Origin: Oreocharis arfaki
Lineage: Eukaryota; Chordata; Aves; Passeriformes; Paramythiidae
Assembly (NCBI GenBank): GCA_013398015.1
Contig: VZRR01008077.1
Span: 898,826 to 962,825, forward strand
Length of the DNA: 64,000 nucleotides
Direction of reading: 5' to 3'
In this document: piece after piece, positions 46,281-59,222 of the stretch
Layout of the letters: every line of letters starts with the position of its first letter
Numbering within the stretch: position 1 is the first letter of the stretch
Notes under the pieces: generated by a model
Told to the model about the DNA's origin: nothing
The model's database searches: none
What the model saw: the letters and a program-made list of their open reading frames with translations, nothing else
Made by a program: the position numbers and the translations under genes

Positions 46281-47954
46281 ATCCTCTTCCGGCCCCAGAA
46301 GCCAGCAGCCACCACTAAAGGCAGATTTAACAACTAATGAATAACGCAGAGCCACATCATGCCCCCAAAGCACTCGCTGTTTACTCACTGCAGGGCTGCA
46401 CCCAGGAGGGGCTGACCACGGAGACCAGGAGACAGCCAACAGTGTGAGGAGTGTGTTACTCAGCATCCTGCTCATTGCCTGAATGTGTTTTTATTGCTTT
46501 TTGACTATGCAAGCCAGCTCGGCTCTTGTCAGCAAGCAGCACGTGGGCAGTCTGTGTAGTGCGTCGGCTTCCCCCTGCTATGGCCAAGAAGGGGTTTTAC
46601 AAATTGGAACAGTGCTGGCTGCAGGAGAGGAAAGGTAGGAAGTGTGTATGTGACTCCCACCCACCTATTGAGCTGTTGTAGTAGGACCACAGCCAGGAAC
46701 AGCTTGCCTTTTAAAGCCAAATAAATTTTGTCTGGTTTTGTCTGTTAAGAGTGAGGAAAACAACTGGAGTAGACCAAACTTTTGTGGGTTTTGTTGGTTT
46801 GTTGTTTCTTTTTTTAAAGGAGCAAAGATACACACAAAGAAATCACACCCTTAACTTACCACTCTTACCAGCACCCTCCTCCTCCAACCCAACATGATGG
46901 GAGCCTGGGCAATAGTTGGTCATTCCCTTATACACTCTTTCATCAGCACAGATGGACACAACACCCCTGCTGCTCCACCAAAAGCCTGACAGAGTCAGCC
47001 ACAATGGATGGAGCATTGTCACTGCACAGATGCTCTCTGGCCTCCACCTGGTGCTCATGCTGGGCCCCACTCTGGCTGTCACCCCTCAGCCACACAACAG
47101 CTCCTTGCACGTGAGGCAGCCATGGCTCATGGATCCAGCCTGGCAGTCACCTCAGGGAGAAGTGGTGAGAGTACAGAGAGGGTTCAATTGCCAAGATGTT
47201 TGTTTAAATCTGCCTTCCTTTTCCTCACTTAATTCTCAGCAAGGTGGAAAATGCCCACACCACTGCTGTTAAATAAGGCAGTGGTTACTCTGGCTCTCCT
47301 CATCCTGTGGTAAGCATATGCATCCTTGCACATCCAACTTAACTGTACATTGTACACCCATTGGAACAAATGCTTTGGTATTAAAAGAATTGGTGGAAAC
47401 ATTATTAGAAAGTTAATTTCCCAGCAGGGATACAGCACTCCAGCACATCTAAAAAAGATCACATGTGGATATTGGCAGGGCTCAGACATGACTCGCAGAG
47501 TGATGACGTTTTACATGTGAAACTGTGAAGTCCCATTTCAGTCATGAACATTGAGCACTTACATATTACAGACAGCAGAAAGCACAACAGCTGCCAGACA
47601 CTTCCACACTGAGACACTGAACAAAAACACAGCAAAAAGAAATTGTCATTGCAGGTTGGGAATCTGGCTGATCTGAGATCTTATACTCCATCACAGTCTT
47701 AACTCAGTGACAAAGCCACATTCATAGAGACCTGCAGGCCAAAATACGTGCCTAAACAGGACTCAAAAACACTGGATGGGATTGAAGGTTTGTGTGATAT
47801 TGGACCATTTTTTTGCTAACTAGTCACTGCTGTTTGTATTCAAACAATAGGGAAAGAACTGTATTTAAAAGCTGGCTATTGTTGCCAAAACATCACCACA
47901 GAAATCAAAAGCACTGCTTTATTCCATTGCCTGAAATCCCAGCTTTTTTTCTTT

Positions 47955-47995
47955 TTAAACACAATAAAGTTCTTTAAATAAAGTAAAAAAAAAAC
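47955..47995 (+). other. AATAAA signals followed by an A tract
   Basis: Reads acaataaagttctttaaata then aagtaaaaaaaaaacc: two AATAAA hexamers and a run of ten A. This layout is what a retrotransposed polyadenylated RNA leaves behind, but I do not recognise a parent gene in the 400 bp upstream, and no target-site duplication was established. Confidence 0.3.
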
Positions 47996-49333
47996 CAAAA
48001 CACAACCCAACAGCCTGTGAAAGCCCCTGCAGGGATGGGTGGAGGGTGTGGAAGGAAGAGAGAACAAGAAGAACACTTTTACTGCATTGCCCCATTTCCT
48101 TGCCTCTCACCAGGACGACTCCCTGATCTAAGCAGAGACACTGCACATTGCACACAGCCTCTGAGGAAGAATCAAACCCTCTTACTTCATTACCTAGTGA
48201 CTGTAGAAAAGATCAGGAGAAACAACACAAATGCTTTGAGGAGCAGAAATCCCAGTCTTGGCTCACTTGCCATAAACCTAAAAACTGCCAAGACAGACGC
48301 ATGCACACAAATATGTTGGCTGCAGAGTACTTCTGGCTAATCTCGCTCTTCAAAATGAGTTTGAATAAATAAAAAGCAGCAGAAGAAAGCAAAGTCATAC
48401 AAGAAAACAAACTGCCCCACTTCCATACAATATTTCCATGAAGCTCATCCTTTCAGGACCCGTGGCCACCAACCCAGAGCCATTTTCACCCAAGGGAATA
48501 ACTCAGAGACAGCCTATTGCCACATGCACCCATATTTAATAATTTTCATGTGCTCTCTGCTCAGTCTCCTCTTCTTACCAAGAAAAGGAAATGTCTCTAA
48601 GCTCTTTGTTTCCCTGAAGAATTTGTAAACTGAGCGCTGGGAAGAAAAACTCCATGAAAAGACTCAAGTGGAAAGGAGTGATGTAACTCGCAGTGCTGCA
48701 GCAGAAGTATCAAACACACATACTAAGATTGTGAAGCCACGTGGTTTTCATTTGGTGAGTGCGGGGTGAGCACACACGGTTGCTTTCTTTATACCCTAAG
48801 CACAACAAAGGAAGGCTTTGTTCGAAAGCCAAGGGACAGCCTCTCCGAACACTTAAAGGCTAAGTTAAACGTAATGGGAACTGTGAGTCATAGCTGTGGG
48901 GCCCCTGCTCACAGGCACAAAAACCCCTCTGCTGCAGCAGGCAAGGAGCTTAGCAATGAGCAAAGCCTCCAGCTCCACATGGGAGACCCAAAGCATCCAG
49001 GACTAGCAGCAAATACAAGGCTGAGCTGAGAGCACGTGTAGCGGATGACAGCACACAAGTCCATCCCTTTCAGTCAACATTTCTTCCTGTAACTCTCTCT
49101 GAGTGTGAGATCATAACCCTGCACCTATTCCAAGAGCACGATGCAGCTATGAGTCAACAGGAAGGTGGGATAAACATCATCCAAGCACCTTCAGACCATC
49201 TTTTGACTTTGGCTGCAGAAGAGCATGGCCATGATTCTTAGACTGAGCATAGCCTGCTCACTAGGTGGGACCACACTAGAGCTCTGTCCTTAAGTTGCCT
49301 ACTGTGCCAGACAATTTGTGTCATTGTGTGTTT

Positions 49334-49344
49334 GGGGGGGGGGG
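49334..49344. repeat. G11 homopolymer
   Basis: Eleven G in gtgtttggggggg / ggggaatg. Simple sequence in the ITPRIP intron. Confidence 0.9.
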
Positions 49345-52300
49345 AATGAACTGGTGGATTCCAGCTACTCAAAATAAAGACATCCCTTCAATCCTTGCCT
49401 CCACAAGACTGGAAGATAAGGGTAATTTTTAATTACCATGAATGAGTTGCAATCTGCAGTGCAGAGGTGCCTGTGCTGCTGAAACTTCAAGTATTTTCCC
49501 TCACATTCTCAATAGTCCCAAGGTATTTGGTTGCTAAATCTCCAGAGGCCTTTAGAAATCAAACTCTCCTCTGAAAGCAGTGGCAGTAAGGTACCTGAAC
49601 ATCCAGGAGGAAATAGATTAGGATGGAAGCATTCTGGATCCAGATATGGAAGACCAAGCCCCTCTGGGAAGCACTGTAGTGTGAATATCAAGTGTGACAT
49701 TTTAAGCTTGAGAACACCTCCTTCGCTCTGCCTCTGGTACGCGTTAACACTCTACAAGAGCTTAAAAAATAGGAGAAAGAAGAGGTCTGAAAAAGCAATA
49801 CAGTTTCTTCCCTCTGCCTACATGCATGGCTTACACTGTGCCTGGATGATTTCTGGCAAGTCTCTGTTTACTTTGTTCTGAAAAACTTCCAGCAAATCTC
49901 TGCCTCCCAAGGCAGTCTAGACTACTGCCTAGCTGCCCCTACCTGCAGGAAAATCTCCTTATCACTGCACGTGCTTTCTCCAAACAAGCTGTTTGGATCC
50001 CTGCTGGGATCCTGGCACAGGCAGGTGGTATCTTGTCTTAGGGAGCTACTTCACCTCCTTGCAGACAGTGTGGGAACCATTTGCTTCCACTCCTCATCAG
50101 GCGCTCACCACTCATCACCAAACCCTCTGCAATTTGGAAGAGCTAAAAGCAAGGCACTTTCAAGCCGATTTACATTGTTTTTATTTGGGTTTGACCACAA
50201 ACTCTTCCTTTTCAACTGAGGACACCCACCATCCCTGTAGGCAACCCAGGGAAAGATGAGTTGGTTACACAGGTGGCTCAGCTGACACCTTATAACTCAT
50301 GTCCCTTTCCCTGCTCAGGCACAAGAACCTTCTCTACGTGCTCTTCCCCTGCTTCCAAAAGTGAAGGAACAGTAACAGTTTTCCTTTGCCAGGCTACCAG
50401 AATAACCCTGTGAGTTGGAGACTGTGCCTAACAGGGCTTAAATTCTGCAACAGTTGGCTGCAATGGTCCTCATCCTTGCCAACACCATGCTTGGGTTTTC
50501 TGAGCCACATACATGGCAGTGGGATGCATCAGATGTTTTCTCTATAAGTGCTGAAAAAGCATCTCTGCCTTGAGGCAAATACTGCTGATACAAATAATGT
50601 GCTAGATCAGCCAGAAAAACCTGCCACTGGAGGAGGGATAATGATGAAAGATGGTGAATGGAAAGGAAAAAGAGAAAAGAGCTTCATTTACACACAAGAG
50701 AATGGCAGTGGGCCAGCTCTCACAGCTTTGATCGGGGCTGGCTGGAGGAGCGTGCCAGGGAACTCTGTGAGCTGAGCTTTGCTAGAGCAGAGCAGCTGTT
50801 TGAACTCTGTCATGGGAAAAAGGGGACAGACACCACCCAACACAGATCCAGAATAAATAATTTAAAAAAAAAAAATCACGTGGAGAGCATGAACTAACAG
50901 GTACTCAGAGCTGACATTGTGGCAGCCAAGACTGCTGCTCTGGCAGATCCCTCTGTCATCAGCTCCAGTTCTTGCCCTCCCACCACGGCTACCCGTAGAG
51001 CCTCCTGTCACACACTCGCAGGGCAGCACAGCCAGACATCTTGGTTTCACCCAGCAGTTCTCCTTTCAGCGTGTTTATAGGGGTTTTCATACAAACATGA
51101 AAAGTCTACACATTGCTGGCTTGTGAAAGCACTGTTTCCCTTCATCTGCCTCTGCTGTCACCCTTGATCATCTGGAAGCTGTCCAGGCACTTCCAGGCAT
51201 TTGCTCTCCGTCTAACACTTAGAAGAGGGGAATTCCAGTACTTCTCCAGTCTGGGTAAGGTACTTCTGGCAAGTTCTCCTGCGTAGCAGAAAATGCATCG
51301 GTGGCTGATGTCAGCAAAGCTTTGGACCGTTTGGTTCCCCTTCTGCCATCACTCTCTGACTAGATCCCAACTGTACCAAGCAGTCACATAAAAACAGTTT
51401 CATTTTCAAAGTCCAAAAGAGAGAGGCTTTTAACACTGATCTTCCACACTGAAGCCATTTCCAAATTAAACCTTTACAACATTGCTACTTTCGCTTTGCA
51501 AGAAGCTGTCTGAAGCTGACTGCTGGGAACATTTCTAAAATATGAGCCACACCAATTTCCTTTCAGCATTTCTCCTGCAAGGCTTGAGATCTCTTGGTGA
51601 GAGCCCATTAAGAAGCTTTTCAAAATCACATCAAATCTGGAAGGAAGAATGACCCCTGGAGCACTTACCTGCTACACAGCTTTGCAGGTGCTCATTAAAC
51701 TTCACATTACTACTATAACCGTGCTGCAGAGAAGACTAAATTCAGTCACCCGCCACTGAAGCACAGCCAAGAAGTCTGAAAACACAGAGAGAATGAATGA
51801 GGAAGTGCAGGCAGAAGATGGGTACATAATGCAGTTATCTAAATTAGGGATTGATCAAAATAGAGATTAACTCACACCCTTACCTAATAAAATGATCACA
51901 ACAGCCCAAGAGACCAGAAATAATCAGTTTGAAGTGATCAGGAAAGAGTTAAAACGCTGCTTCTCCCATGGGAAAGAGTGCAGATCGCACCGTGGGTCTC
52001 TCAGCCTCGCAGACGTGTTGGCAAGCAAGGACCTCCTCCTCTGACTCCATCCTCACCCACCAGCACTCTCCTTTTGAAACGGATTAGGGTCAAATGAGCA
52101 GCTGCATAAGTGCAAGGGCTGGGACAGTTTTGTCTGGGATTGGTTTGTCTAGAAAAGCATCTAGCTGCTGTAAGCAGCTTGTAAGGTAGAAATACTTGCT
52201 CGGGGAGTTGGGTTCAGAGAGCTAATGGGAGAAACAGAAAACACAGAAGAGGCAGGAAGCAAGGGTAAGAGCACAGGAAGATGTGAAACACAGAACCGCA

Positions 52301-52785
52301 AAAGATAAACTACAATATTTTAGGATAGAGAAGTGAAGAAATTTTATATGCAACAGGAAACAAAGTCTCTCAACCAGAAGGAGGAGAGGACTCAACAAGC
52401 TGGTTGCAGGCAGACAACAGAGACATTACCCAGCTGCGCACAAATGGGCTGGGGAGGAGGAATGCACCACCCTCATTTCCAGCTACCACGACTTCAAACC
52501 TTCCCACTTGTCTTCATCCAAAGCCTGATGAAATGATCAGTGTGGGCTGAGCTGGGCTTTAGAGTGGGGCATTTTAAGGGCTCAGCATTAGGTTGACGCA
52601 TCCTTGCTCTCTTGAATTCCTTCAATTCGCCTCCCTCCTCTCACATACCTGCTTTGACCAGACTGTTTGTACTGTTTCACTTCTCTGTTCTATCTTCCAC
52701 TGTGAGGCCAAATTGGGCAAATGGGCTCTTCCCAGCCCTCTCATCATGCAGAGCTGCTGATGCCTCTGCTCAACCAGTGCCACAC

Positions 52786-52806
52786 CAGCAGCAGCAGCAG
52801 CAGCAG
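52786..52806. repeat. (CAG)7 trinucleotide repeat
   Basis: Seven uninterrupted CAG units. It lies in a chance ORF where it reads as polyglutamine, but in the ITPRIP intron as modelled here, so it is probably non-coding. Confidence 0.92.
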
Positions 52807-52983
52807 AGTGCTGAACACAGGAGAAAGACACCCCAAACCCCAAAGGTCTGGATCTGCACTGTAATATCCCAGTGGATATTTGTAAGCCCTGAGGGCCTGC
52901 AATGTCTGGTCTCATGGTGGCTCAGGGCCAGTGAGGTAGAGCAGGTGCGTCTGCTTGCAGGAAAGGAGCTGTTAAATGCTGTA

Positions 52984-53035
52984 CAGGAACTGTTGCTATG
53001 GGACTTACAACAGGAACTGTTACTTATGGGACATT
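52984..53035. repeat. imperfect 27-bp tandem duplication
   Basis: caggaactgttgctatggga followed by cttacaa, then caggaactgttacttatggg followed by acattc. It lies directly left of the CR1 at 53145. Confidence 0.85.
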
Positions 53036-53144
53036 CACTTGTTAAGATAATTTTTGAATCTCAAAAGAGAGAGTTTAAGTTAGAGTCTCCCTCAACTATG
53101 TGTACAGATGTTGGAGAGACCTTGACTGAACCTTATGGGTACTA

Positions 53145-54140
53145 GAAGGCCGCAATGATGTCTCTCCAGAACCTCCAGGCTGAACAAAACTCTCTCCGCT
53201 TATTTTCACAGGAGAGGTGCTGCAGCCCTCTGATCATCTTTGTGGCCTCCTTTGTACCTGCTCTATGAGTTCCGTGGCCTTCCTGTGCTGGGAACCCCAG
53301 AGATGGATGCAGCACTGCAGGTGGAGTCCAGGCAGAAGGGAGTAGAGGGGCAGAATCCCCTCCTTCAACCTGCTGGCCATGCTGCTTTGGAAGCAGCCCA
53401 GGACACGGCTGGCCTTCTGGGCTGTGGGCACACATTGCTGGCTTGGTCCAGCTTTTCATTTAGAGAGACCCCAAGTCATTCTCCACAGGGCTGCTCTCAA
53501 TGAGTTCTCCCCGTCTGTCCTCATATCTGGGGTTGCCCCAAAACAGGTGCAGCATCTGGTACTTGGCCTTGTTGAACTTCACGAGATTCTTGTGGGCCCA
53601 CCTCTCAAGCTTGTTCAGGTCTCCCTGGATGCCATCCCCTCCCTCTGTTGTGCCAACAGCACCGCTGAACTGGGTGTCATCTGTACACCTGCTGAGAGTG
53701 CACTCGATCTCACTGTGCCACCGATAAAGGTATTAAAGAGCACCGGTCCCTGAGGGACACCACTGGCCCTCACCTGGACAGAGAGCCAATGACCACAACT
53801 CTCTGGATGTGTCCATCCAGCCAAATCCTTATCCACGGAACGGTCAACCCTTCCAATTAATTTCTCTTGAATTTGGAGATGAGGATATCGTGTGGAATCG
53901 TGTCAGAGGTCTTACAGAAATCTAGGTAAATTACATCAGTCTGTCTTCCCTTGCCAAACATTGCCATCACTCCATCGCAGAAGGCCACCAGATTGGTCAG
54001 GCATGATCTGCCCCCAGTGAAGCCGTGCTGGCTACCTCGAATCACCTCTTTGTCTTGCATAAGCCTTCTTAGCACTGCTTCCATGAGGAAGTCTGAGCAA
54101 CCCAGCACAATGTTTGTTTTGAGTCAGCCCTATACGAGAG
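53145..54140 (-). mobile_element. CR1 LINE, reverse-transcriptase C-terminal part
   Basis: The longest CR1 in the window, about 1 kb on the minus strand. At 54108-53857 it still reads as RT: SQHGFTGGRSCLTNLVAF, then DVIYLDFCKTSDTIPHDIL, with the CR1 motifs in order. Downstream parts include inverted forms of the GTGTCATCTG block and gcagcactgcaggtggagtc. The reading frame is broken further on, so it cannot be active. Unusually for CR1, the final 3' stretch with octamer repeats is not seen at its left end. Confidence 0.95.
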
Positions 54141-55277
54141 CCTCCTCTCCTTGACAGAAATGAAAATTGTCCATGCTCCAGTGAAGTTCAGCAGCTGATC
54201 TGGCCTTCAGGTCATGGCAGTAAAACTTGTTTGTTTTGCTGCTGGTCAAGGTTGGCTCAGCCAACTTTGCATGGCCCGCGTGTGTGTGCAAGTATAAAAA
54301 AGCTAAAAGAAGAGCCCTGCTGCAGCTACACCCCAGGCCAGCTCTCCATCCCTCAAGCTGTCTGAAGGTTGGCTACCTGCCTCCCTGCCCGCTCCAAGGA
54401 GTGAGCGGGCAGAAGGTTTTGCTTACACAGCTGAGCCCACATCCCTGCAAAACCTGGAATTCATGGTTGGGCACATGACAATGCTACCCAGTGCACACCC
54501 TGGCCACGCTCTCTCCCTCCAGCCTGGAAACCAGAGTCTCTACCTCTCTCCACCACCCAACAATTACAAGTGCCGATGGAAAATATGCTGCCTGGCAGCA
54601 AACCTGCTTTTTCTCCAGTATAAATGGATTGTAATAACACTTGGGAGAGAAAAAGCTGGCCCACCCAACAGCCCATTTTAAAAGGATCTAAAGGAACAAG
54701 CCAGAAGCTTTTTTCAGCTTCCTTTTCCATTGCACCATTGCTAAGGATTGCAATTGCAATTCCGCAGAACACAGCAAGCTCGACAGGACAGCACAGGATA
54801 GCAGGGAGACTCATGCAGGCTCTTCATGGAGTTCATATACCTGTGTTAATTCATTCGTAGGCAAGCTCCAAGATACTAAAACCACAGTCAGCAGGTGGAC
54901 AGTTGCAAAGGCCAGACTAAAATTGTCCTTTGGAAAACCACACAGTTTTTCTTAAAAATCAAACTCAGAAATTAGTGAGATCTGCTTGTGAAATACCAAT
55001 GTTAGTTTTCTGTGGACCAGATTCCTTTCCTGTGTTAGTCATTGCCATGCAAGAAGAATCATAAGCACTGGCATCCCTCTGAGACATCACGCAGAGACAA
55101 ACAAGATCCCTTATTGCCATGGATAGCACCAACAAAAAAAAACAAAAGGGGAGCAGGACATGCAGCTTTTGGTTGCCTTAGTCATCAGATGGCCCATAAC
55201 AATTACTCAGGAAAACCAAATTCCTCAGTCCCTCACCAGGGATATTTAGTCTGACTTGAGGCGGGGAAGGTAGTGTG

Positions 55278-55303
55278 AAAAAAAAAAAAAGAAAAAGAAA
55301 AAA
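55278..55303. repeat. A-rich tract
   Basis: Thirteen A followed by gaaaaagaaaaaa. Simple sequence in the ITPRIP intron. Confidence 0.9.
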
Positions 55304-56464
55304 TGTGTTCTTAGTATGTAGTAATGCTCCAAGCAACAAAAAGAGGAAGACAGTTAGGTGGGGAGGGGCTACCACCAGAGCTCTTGATAAACAAGTTCAA
55401 CGCCTTTGGTGTGCACAGGTCACTTCTTCCTTGCAGATGCCACTGGTGCGAACACAGATCGCTGAGTCCCGTACACCCAAGTCATGCAAGCAAAAAAGAG
55501 TGTCATTTAGAGCTGGCAGTTAGGAAACCCTCAGGGCTGGTTTCAGTACTCACACTGGCTCTCTGAATTTGGGAAAACAATTCATCTCTCTCCACATCTG
55601 TGGCAATCATACTTAACATGCGCAGTTCCCACGTGAGAACAGCGGGAAGCATCTATTGTGCTGAAAACAAGGTTGAAGAGAAGGCTTGAATTTTCTGTTC
55701 CTAATTTCTATGCTCTACTTTTCTTTCAGGACTCAGAGAACCCTGTTCACTTATACTAAGGAAAATCTGATTTTAAAAGCAGATGTCTGTGAAGGTAGCC
55801 AGAATCACTTTAGTCAGAGCTGCAGAAGAGCATTACCATCATCACCAAACCAAACTAAAAAACCTCAATATGCTGCACTACAGTGGCTCTCCTGTCCAAG
55901 TGTTGCTTTCATGGCAGCTCAGTCCTTGCCTGGCAGGTCATGGCAAACACTTGTGCCTGAAGGAGATGCACTGGGTATGGCTGAGGCCTACAGCACTCAT
56001 TAAAAACATATTAATAGTAATGTTTGCTTAGAGACACTGCTCATCTTGCCTGACCATGTAAGAGATGCCAATAGGAACATGTCCTATTTTCCTGAAGGAT
56101 TTTAGCATGGCAGTTCCCAAAAGAACTGTTTCAGTGGGAGACTGCCAAGCTGAAGATGCAAAGGCCACTAAGGCTCGTGTTCTGCACATCAGTTTTACAG
56201 ACCATTGACTTCCAGTACCATAGTCCTGGCTCACTTTGGTTTGGGCTACAAATACCTGCTGGCCACCTTAAAAAACATGCCCACACACATGAAAAGCAGC
56301 TCTACTGAAAATATCCCTTCTTTAGCTCCACTGAAAACTTCACTCCTTCTCTCTGTTCTCATTAGTGAGATGTTGTGTATCTCAGAAGAAAGACAAGGAA
56401 GTTTTAAGCCCAAGCCGTGTAACACTGAACACGCAGCAAAGCTCAATGATGCATTTTGCACGGG

Positions 56465-57170
56465 CTGTGCATGTCCGAGGTCAGCGCTGGCCCCAGGACA
56501 CCGCGGGCTGTGTCACCAGCAAAGGGCGATGGCCGAGAGGTCTCTGATCACACGGCTCGGTCCCGCCGAGTCCCCGAGGGGCTGCGGCCGCTCTCCCGTC
56601 GCTCCCGGCGCCCCGCGCGTTCGGTTCCCTGCCGGGGCTGCAGCGAGAGGGATGCCCAAAGTTCTGCAGGGACTTTGGTGGGCGCAGTACCCCGCCTCAG
56701 GAGCCCGACCCTGCCGGTGCCGCAGTACCCACCGGGACGGAGAAGGCGCACAACACAAAAGTTATCCCGTGAGGAGAACCCGGGGACAGCCACACCAACG
56801 CGACCCGCCGCGGGCAGCCCGCACCGCCGCTCCGTCCCGAAGGCGGGCACGGCCCTTCCCGCCCCCCCCGCACCCCGGACAGACTCACCGGGCCGGGCCG
56901 GGTCGGCGGCCCCGCTCCCGGGCGCTCCGCGCACACCGGCGCTGTCGGGCGGCGGCGGCTCCGCGCGGCGAGGGGCAGGAGCCCGCCCCGCCCGGGCTGC
57001 CGCTGCTCTTTGGGTTGCTGTTCCTCTCCTCCTTCAAACCACCCCCGCCAGCCCTAGGAGCCGAGCCGTGCCCTGGCGGGCGGCAGCGGGCTGTCTGATC
57101 TCCCCCTGGGCTCCCCCATTAGCTTCCCAGAGGGTGTTGGACCGAGGGCACGGCGGACGCAGAGGAAATG
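56465..57170 (-). promoter_or_regulatory. ITPRIP: CpG island, probable ITPRIP promoter and exon 1
   Basis: A roughly 0.7-kb CpG-dense block, the strongest in the window. On the minus strand it holds the donor CCCG|GTGAGT (last exonic base 56889), an almost perfect consensus, which could join in the 5' UTR to the acceptor at 39036. Gene order and the long first intron of mammalian ITPRIP support this. The exact transcription start and exon 1 length are unknown. Confidence 0.65.
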
Positions 57171-57386
57171 CGCTCATCTTGCTTCTCGGATGTATTCTGA
57201 CCTCCTGGTGGTCGTGCCTGAAAGTCAGGAAGGCAGCTGAAACACGGAACCTCGCGTACTGTTCTTACCAAAGCAAAGGAGTATATCTCGGAGGTGCTGA
57301 CCCATTTTCGTGCTCAAAGCTGGCACAAATAAAAAGTTGTGGTGCTGCTAACAGCCTTCTGAGACCCAGAAGTGGTACTAGTTTCC

Positions 57387-57505
57387 TTAGAATCGTAGCA
57401 TATCCTGAGTTGGAAGGGACGCACAGGGTCATCTCCTGGCTGTGCACAGGACAACCCCACCATGTGCCTGACAGTGTTGTCCAAGTGCTTTTTGACCTCT
57501 GCTAG
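57387..57505 (-). mobile_element. CR1 LINE 3' end fragment
   Basis: Inverted CR1 terminus on plus: ttagaatcgtagcatatcct, gagttggaagggacgcacag, acaggacaaccccaccatgt, gtgcctgacagtgttgtcca. Lies about 0.2 kb beyond the ITPRIP CpG island. Confidence 0.92.
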
Positions 57506-59180
57506 GCTTGGTCCTTGTAGGGAAGAGGGAACTGAGGCACAGCAAGTGCTAGCTAATGATCAAGACCACAGTAAAGGATTTTTGAAAGTTTTCCAACACT
57601 ACTCTCATTCTAGAGTTAAAGGCCATCTTCTTGTATTTCTCTCAGAAATAAGTTTTCTCAACAACTGTCACTTTCACAGGAAGCTTAAGGGCACAAGCAT
57701 AGTAACATCTATGTGATTTAGGGAACTATATTGTGCTCTCCTCTTTCCACAGCATTGCAACAATGGGTTTATATTACTACTGCTCTGGCCTGTTGCATAT
57801 TCTCCACCACCACTGCTTTGATTTTTTTTAAGCTCAGATGTTGGCCATGTGTGGCGGTGGGAGACAATCTGTGTTTTATGTTGCACCAAGATTTTGTGCT
57901 ATCACGAGGACACTAGGCAAATGTGGTGGCACAGATTTGTTCTGAGGCTGGCTAGCTTATGGGTGATAGCTGGGACTGCTAAATCATTCTGTTCTTTGTA
58001 TTTCCTGAAGTGCTTATAGAATTAAATAACAGTTTAAGTGTTATTTAAAGGGTTTGTGTTTGTAAATTTGTGTATACAGGTATTATATCCTCAGTGTCCG
58101 AATCACGTTTATTCAGTTTTATTAGTAACCTGGGTGTTATTAGTACATTCCTTCCTCATATCCCCTAATCTATGGAAATATCTCTAGCAAGAGCAGTACT
58201 GAAATCTCCCTGCTTCTGTTCTGCAGGACCCAGCCTGTCTGGTGCATTGTTTATTTCCCCTGGGAACTTCACGGCAGCTGGAGGAGAGAAAGCAGCTCCT
58301 TTGCCAGGATCACAGCTATTCATCACCTAAGCCAGAGGAAAATGTCTATTAAATATCACCCATATAAAGCCCAATAAGGTAGTAAATACTGATTCTGAAT
58401 GTGTATCTATATGGATATACACACTGGACAACACAAATCACTATAGGTTACAGTGGCTATAATATGTATGTATCTGCAGAATTTCTCTGGGATATAGGGA
58501 AAAGACCTGAACATTTTTCACAGGAAGGCTCACATCTCAACAGATTATATTACATATCCACCATCCTAGATTCAGGATCTACTTTCTGTGCCACCTAGGA
58601 TGGTATAAAGTTATGATAACAATACAATACACTTAAATGGAAAACTCAAACCAAGACACATTCATTTGATTTGTGTTAGGGGGTTTTTGATGCAGTTCAG
58701 CAGTCTGAAAGAGGGAAAGCTAGAAGCACATATCCTGACAACTCTAGGACATGATTCATTGTTTGAGTATTGCTGCACTGCAGAAGGCTTGAGATCATTA
58801 TCTTGCTAGAGGTAGTAATTTAATTGATAATGAGCCAAGCTCCGCTAACCTTACTCACATGCTGGCCAGAACCTGAAGCTGCAAGCAGTGGAGTAACAGT
58901 ACCATAGTTCTTCGCACACTGGGACCTAACCTGTGGCTCTGTGACGTGGCTACTGCTGCAGCAGAAATTAGATATAATAATATTATTTCTAAAATGGACT
59001 CTAAGATCCCATCAGCAGGTGCTGGACAAGAGCGAGATTTGGGCTGAGAGTCAAATTTTAGGCACCTTTCTCAGCTGCTTTCAGACATGTTAGAAGATTG
59101 AGAACTTATTCTTTCCACTACTATTTCTAGTTCATTACAAAAGCATCAGTTGTTCTGTACACTCTTAGAAACAGTAAATA

Positions 59181-59222
59181 AAATATAGAAATAATACAGG
59201 AAAATATAGAAAGAATACAGGA
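59181..59222. repeat. two-copy 21-bp tandem duplication
   Basis: aaatatagaaataatacagg-a followed directly by aaatatagaaagaatacagg-a, with one mismatch. Confidence 0.92.

Larger units (their letters stand above)
39036..56888 (-). other. ITPRIP intron 1 (inferred)
   Basis: About 17.9 kb between the CpG-island donor at 56888 and the acceptor at 39036. It contains a CR1 with reverse-transcriptase remnants (53145-54140), a few microsatellites and tandem duplications, and an A-rich tract at 47,960-47,995. No coding exon was recognised, and alternative first exons cannot be excluded. Stretches 39.2-42.3, 42.4-46.2, 46.3-49.3 and 49.4-52.7 kb show nothing I can name. Confidence 0.65.

Noticed and set aside
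52612..53145. 177-codon ORF with a polyglutamine run
   Set aside because: The Gln run is just the (CAG)7 microsatellite, no splice or family evidence supports it, and the ORF ends at the border of a CR1 element.
56205..57505. Long overlapping plus-strand ORFs (297 and 349 codons) through the CpG island
   Set aside because: They run from non-repeat DNA through a CpG island into a CR1 tail and consist largely of Arg/Pro/Ala/Gly-rich low-complexity sequence. GC-rich islands have few stop codons, so they are chance.
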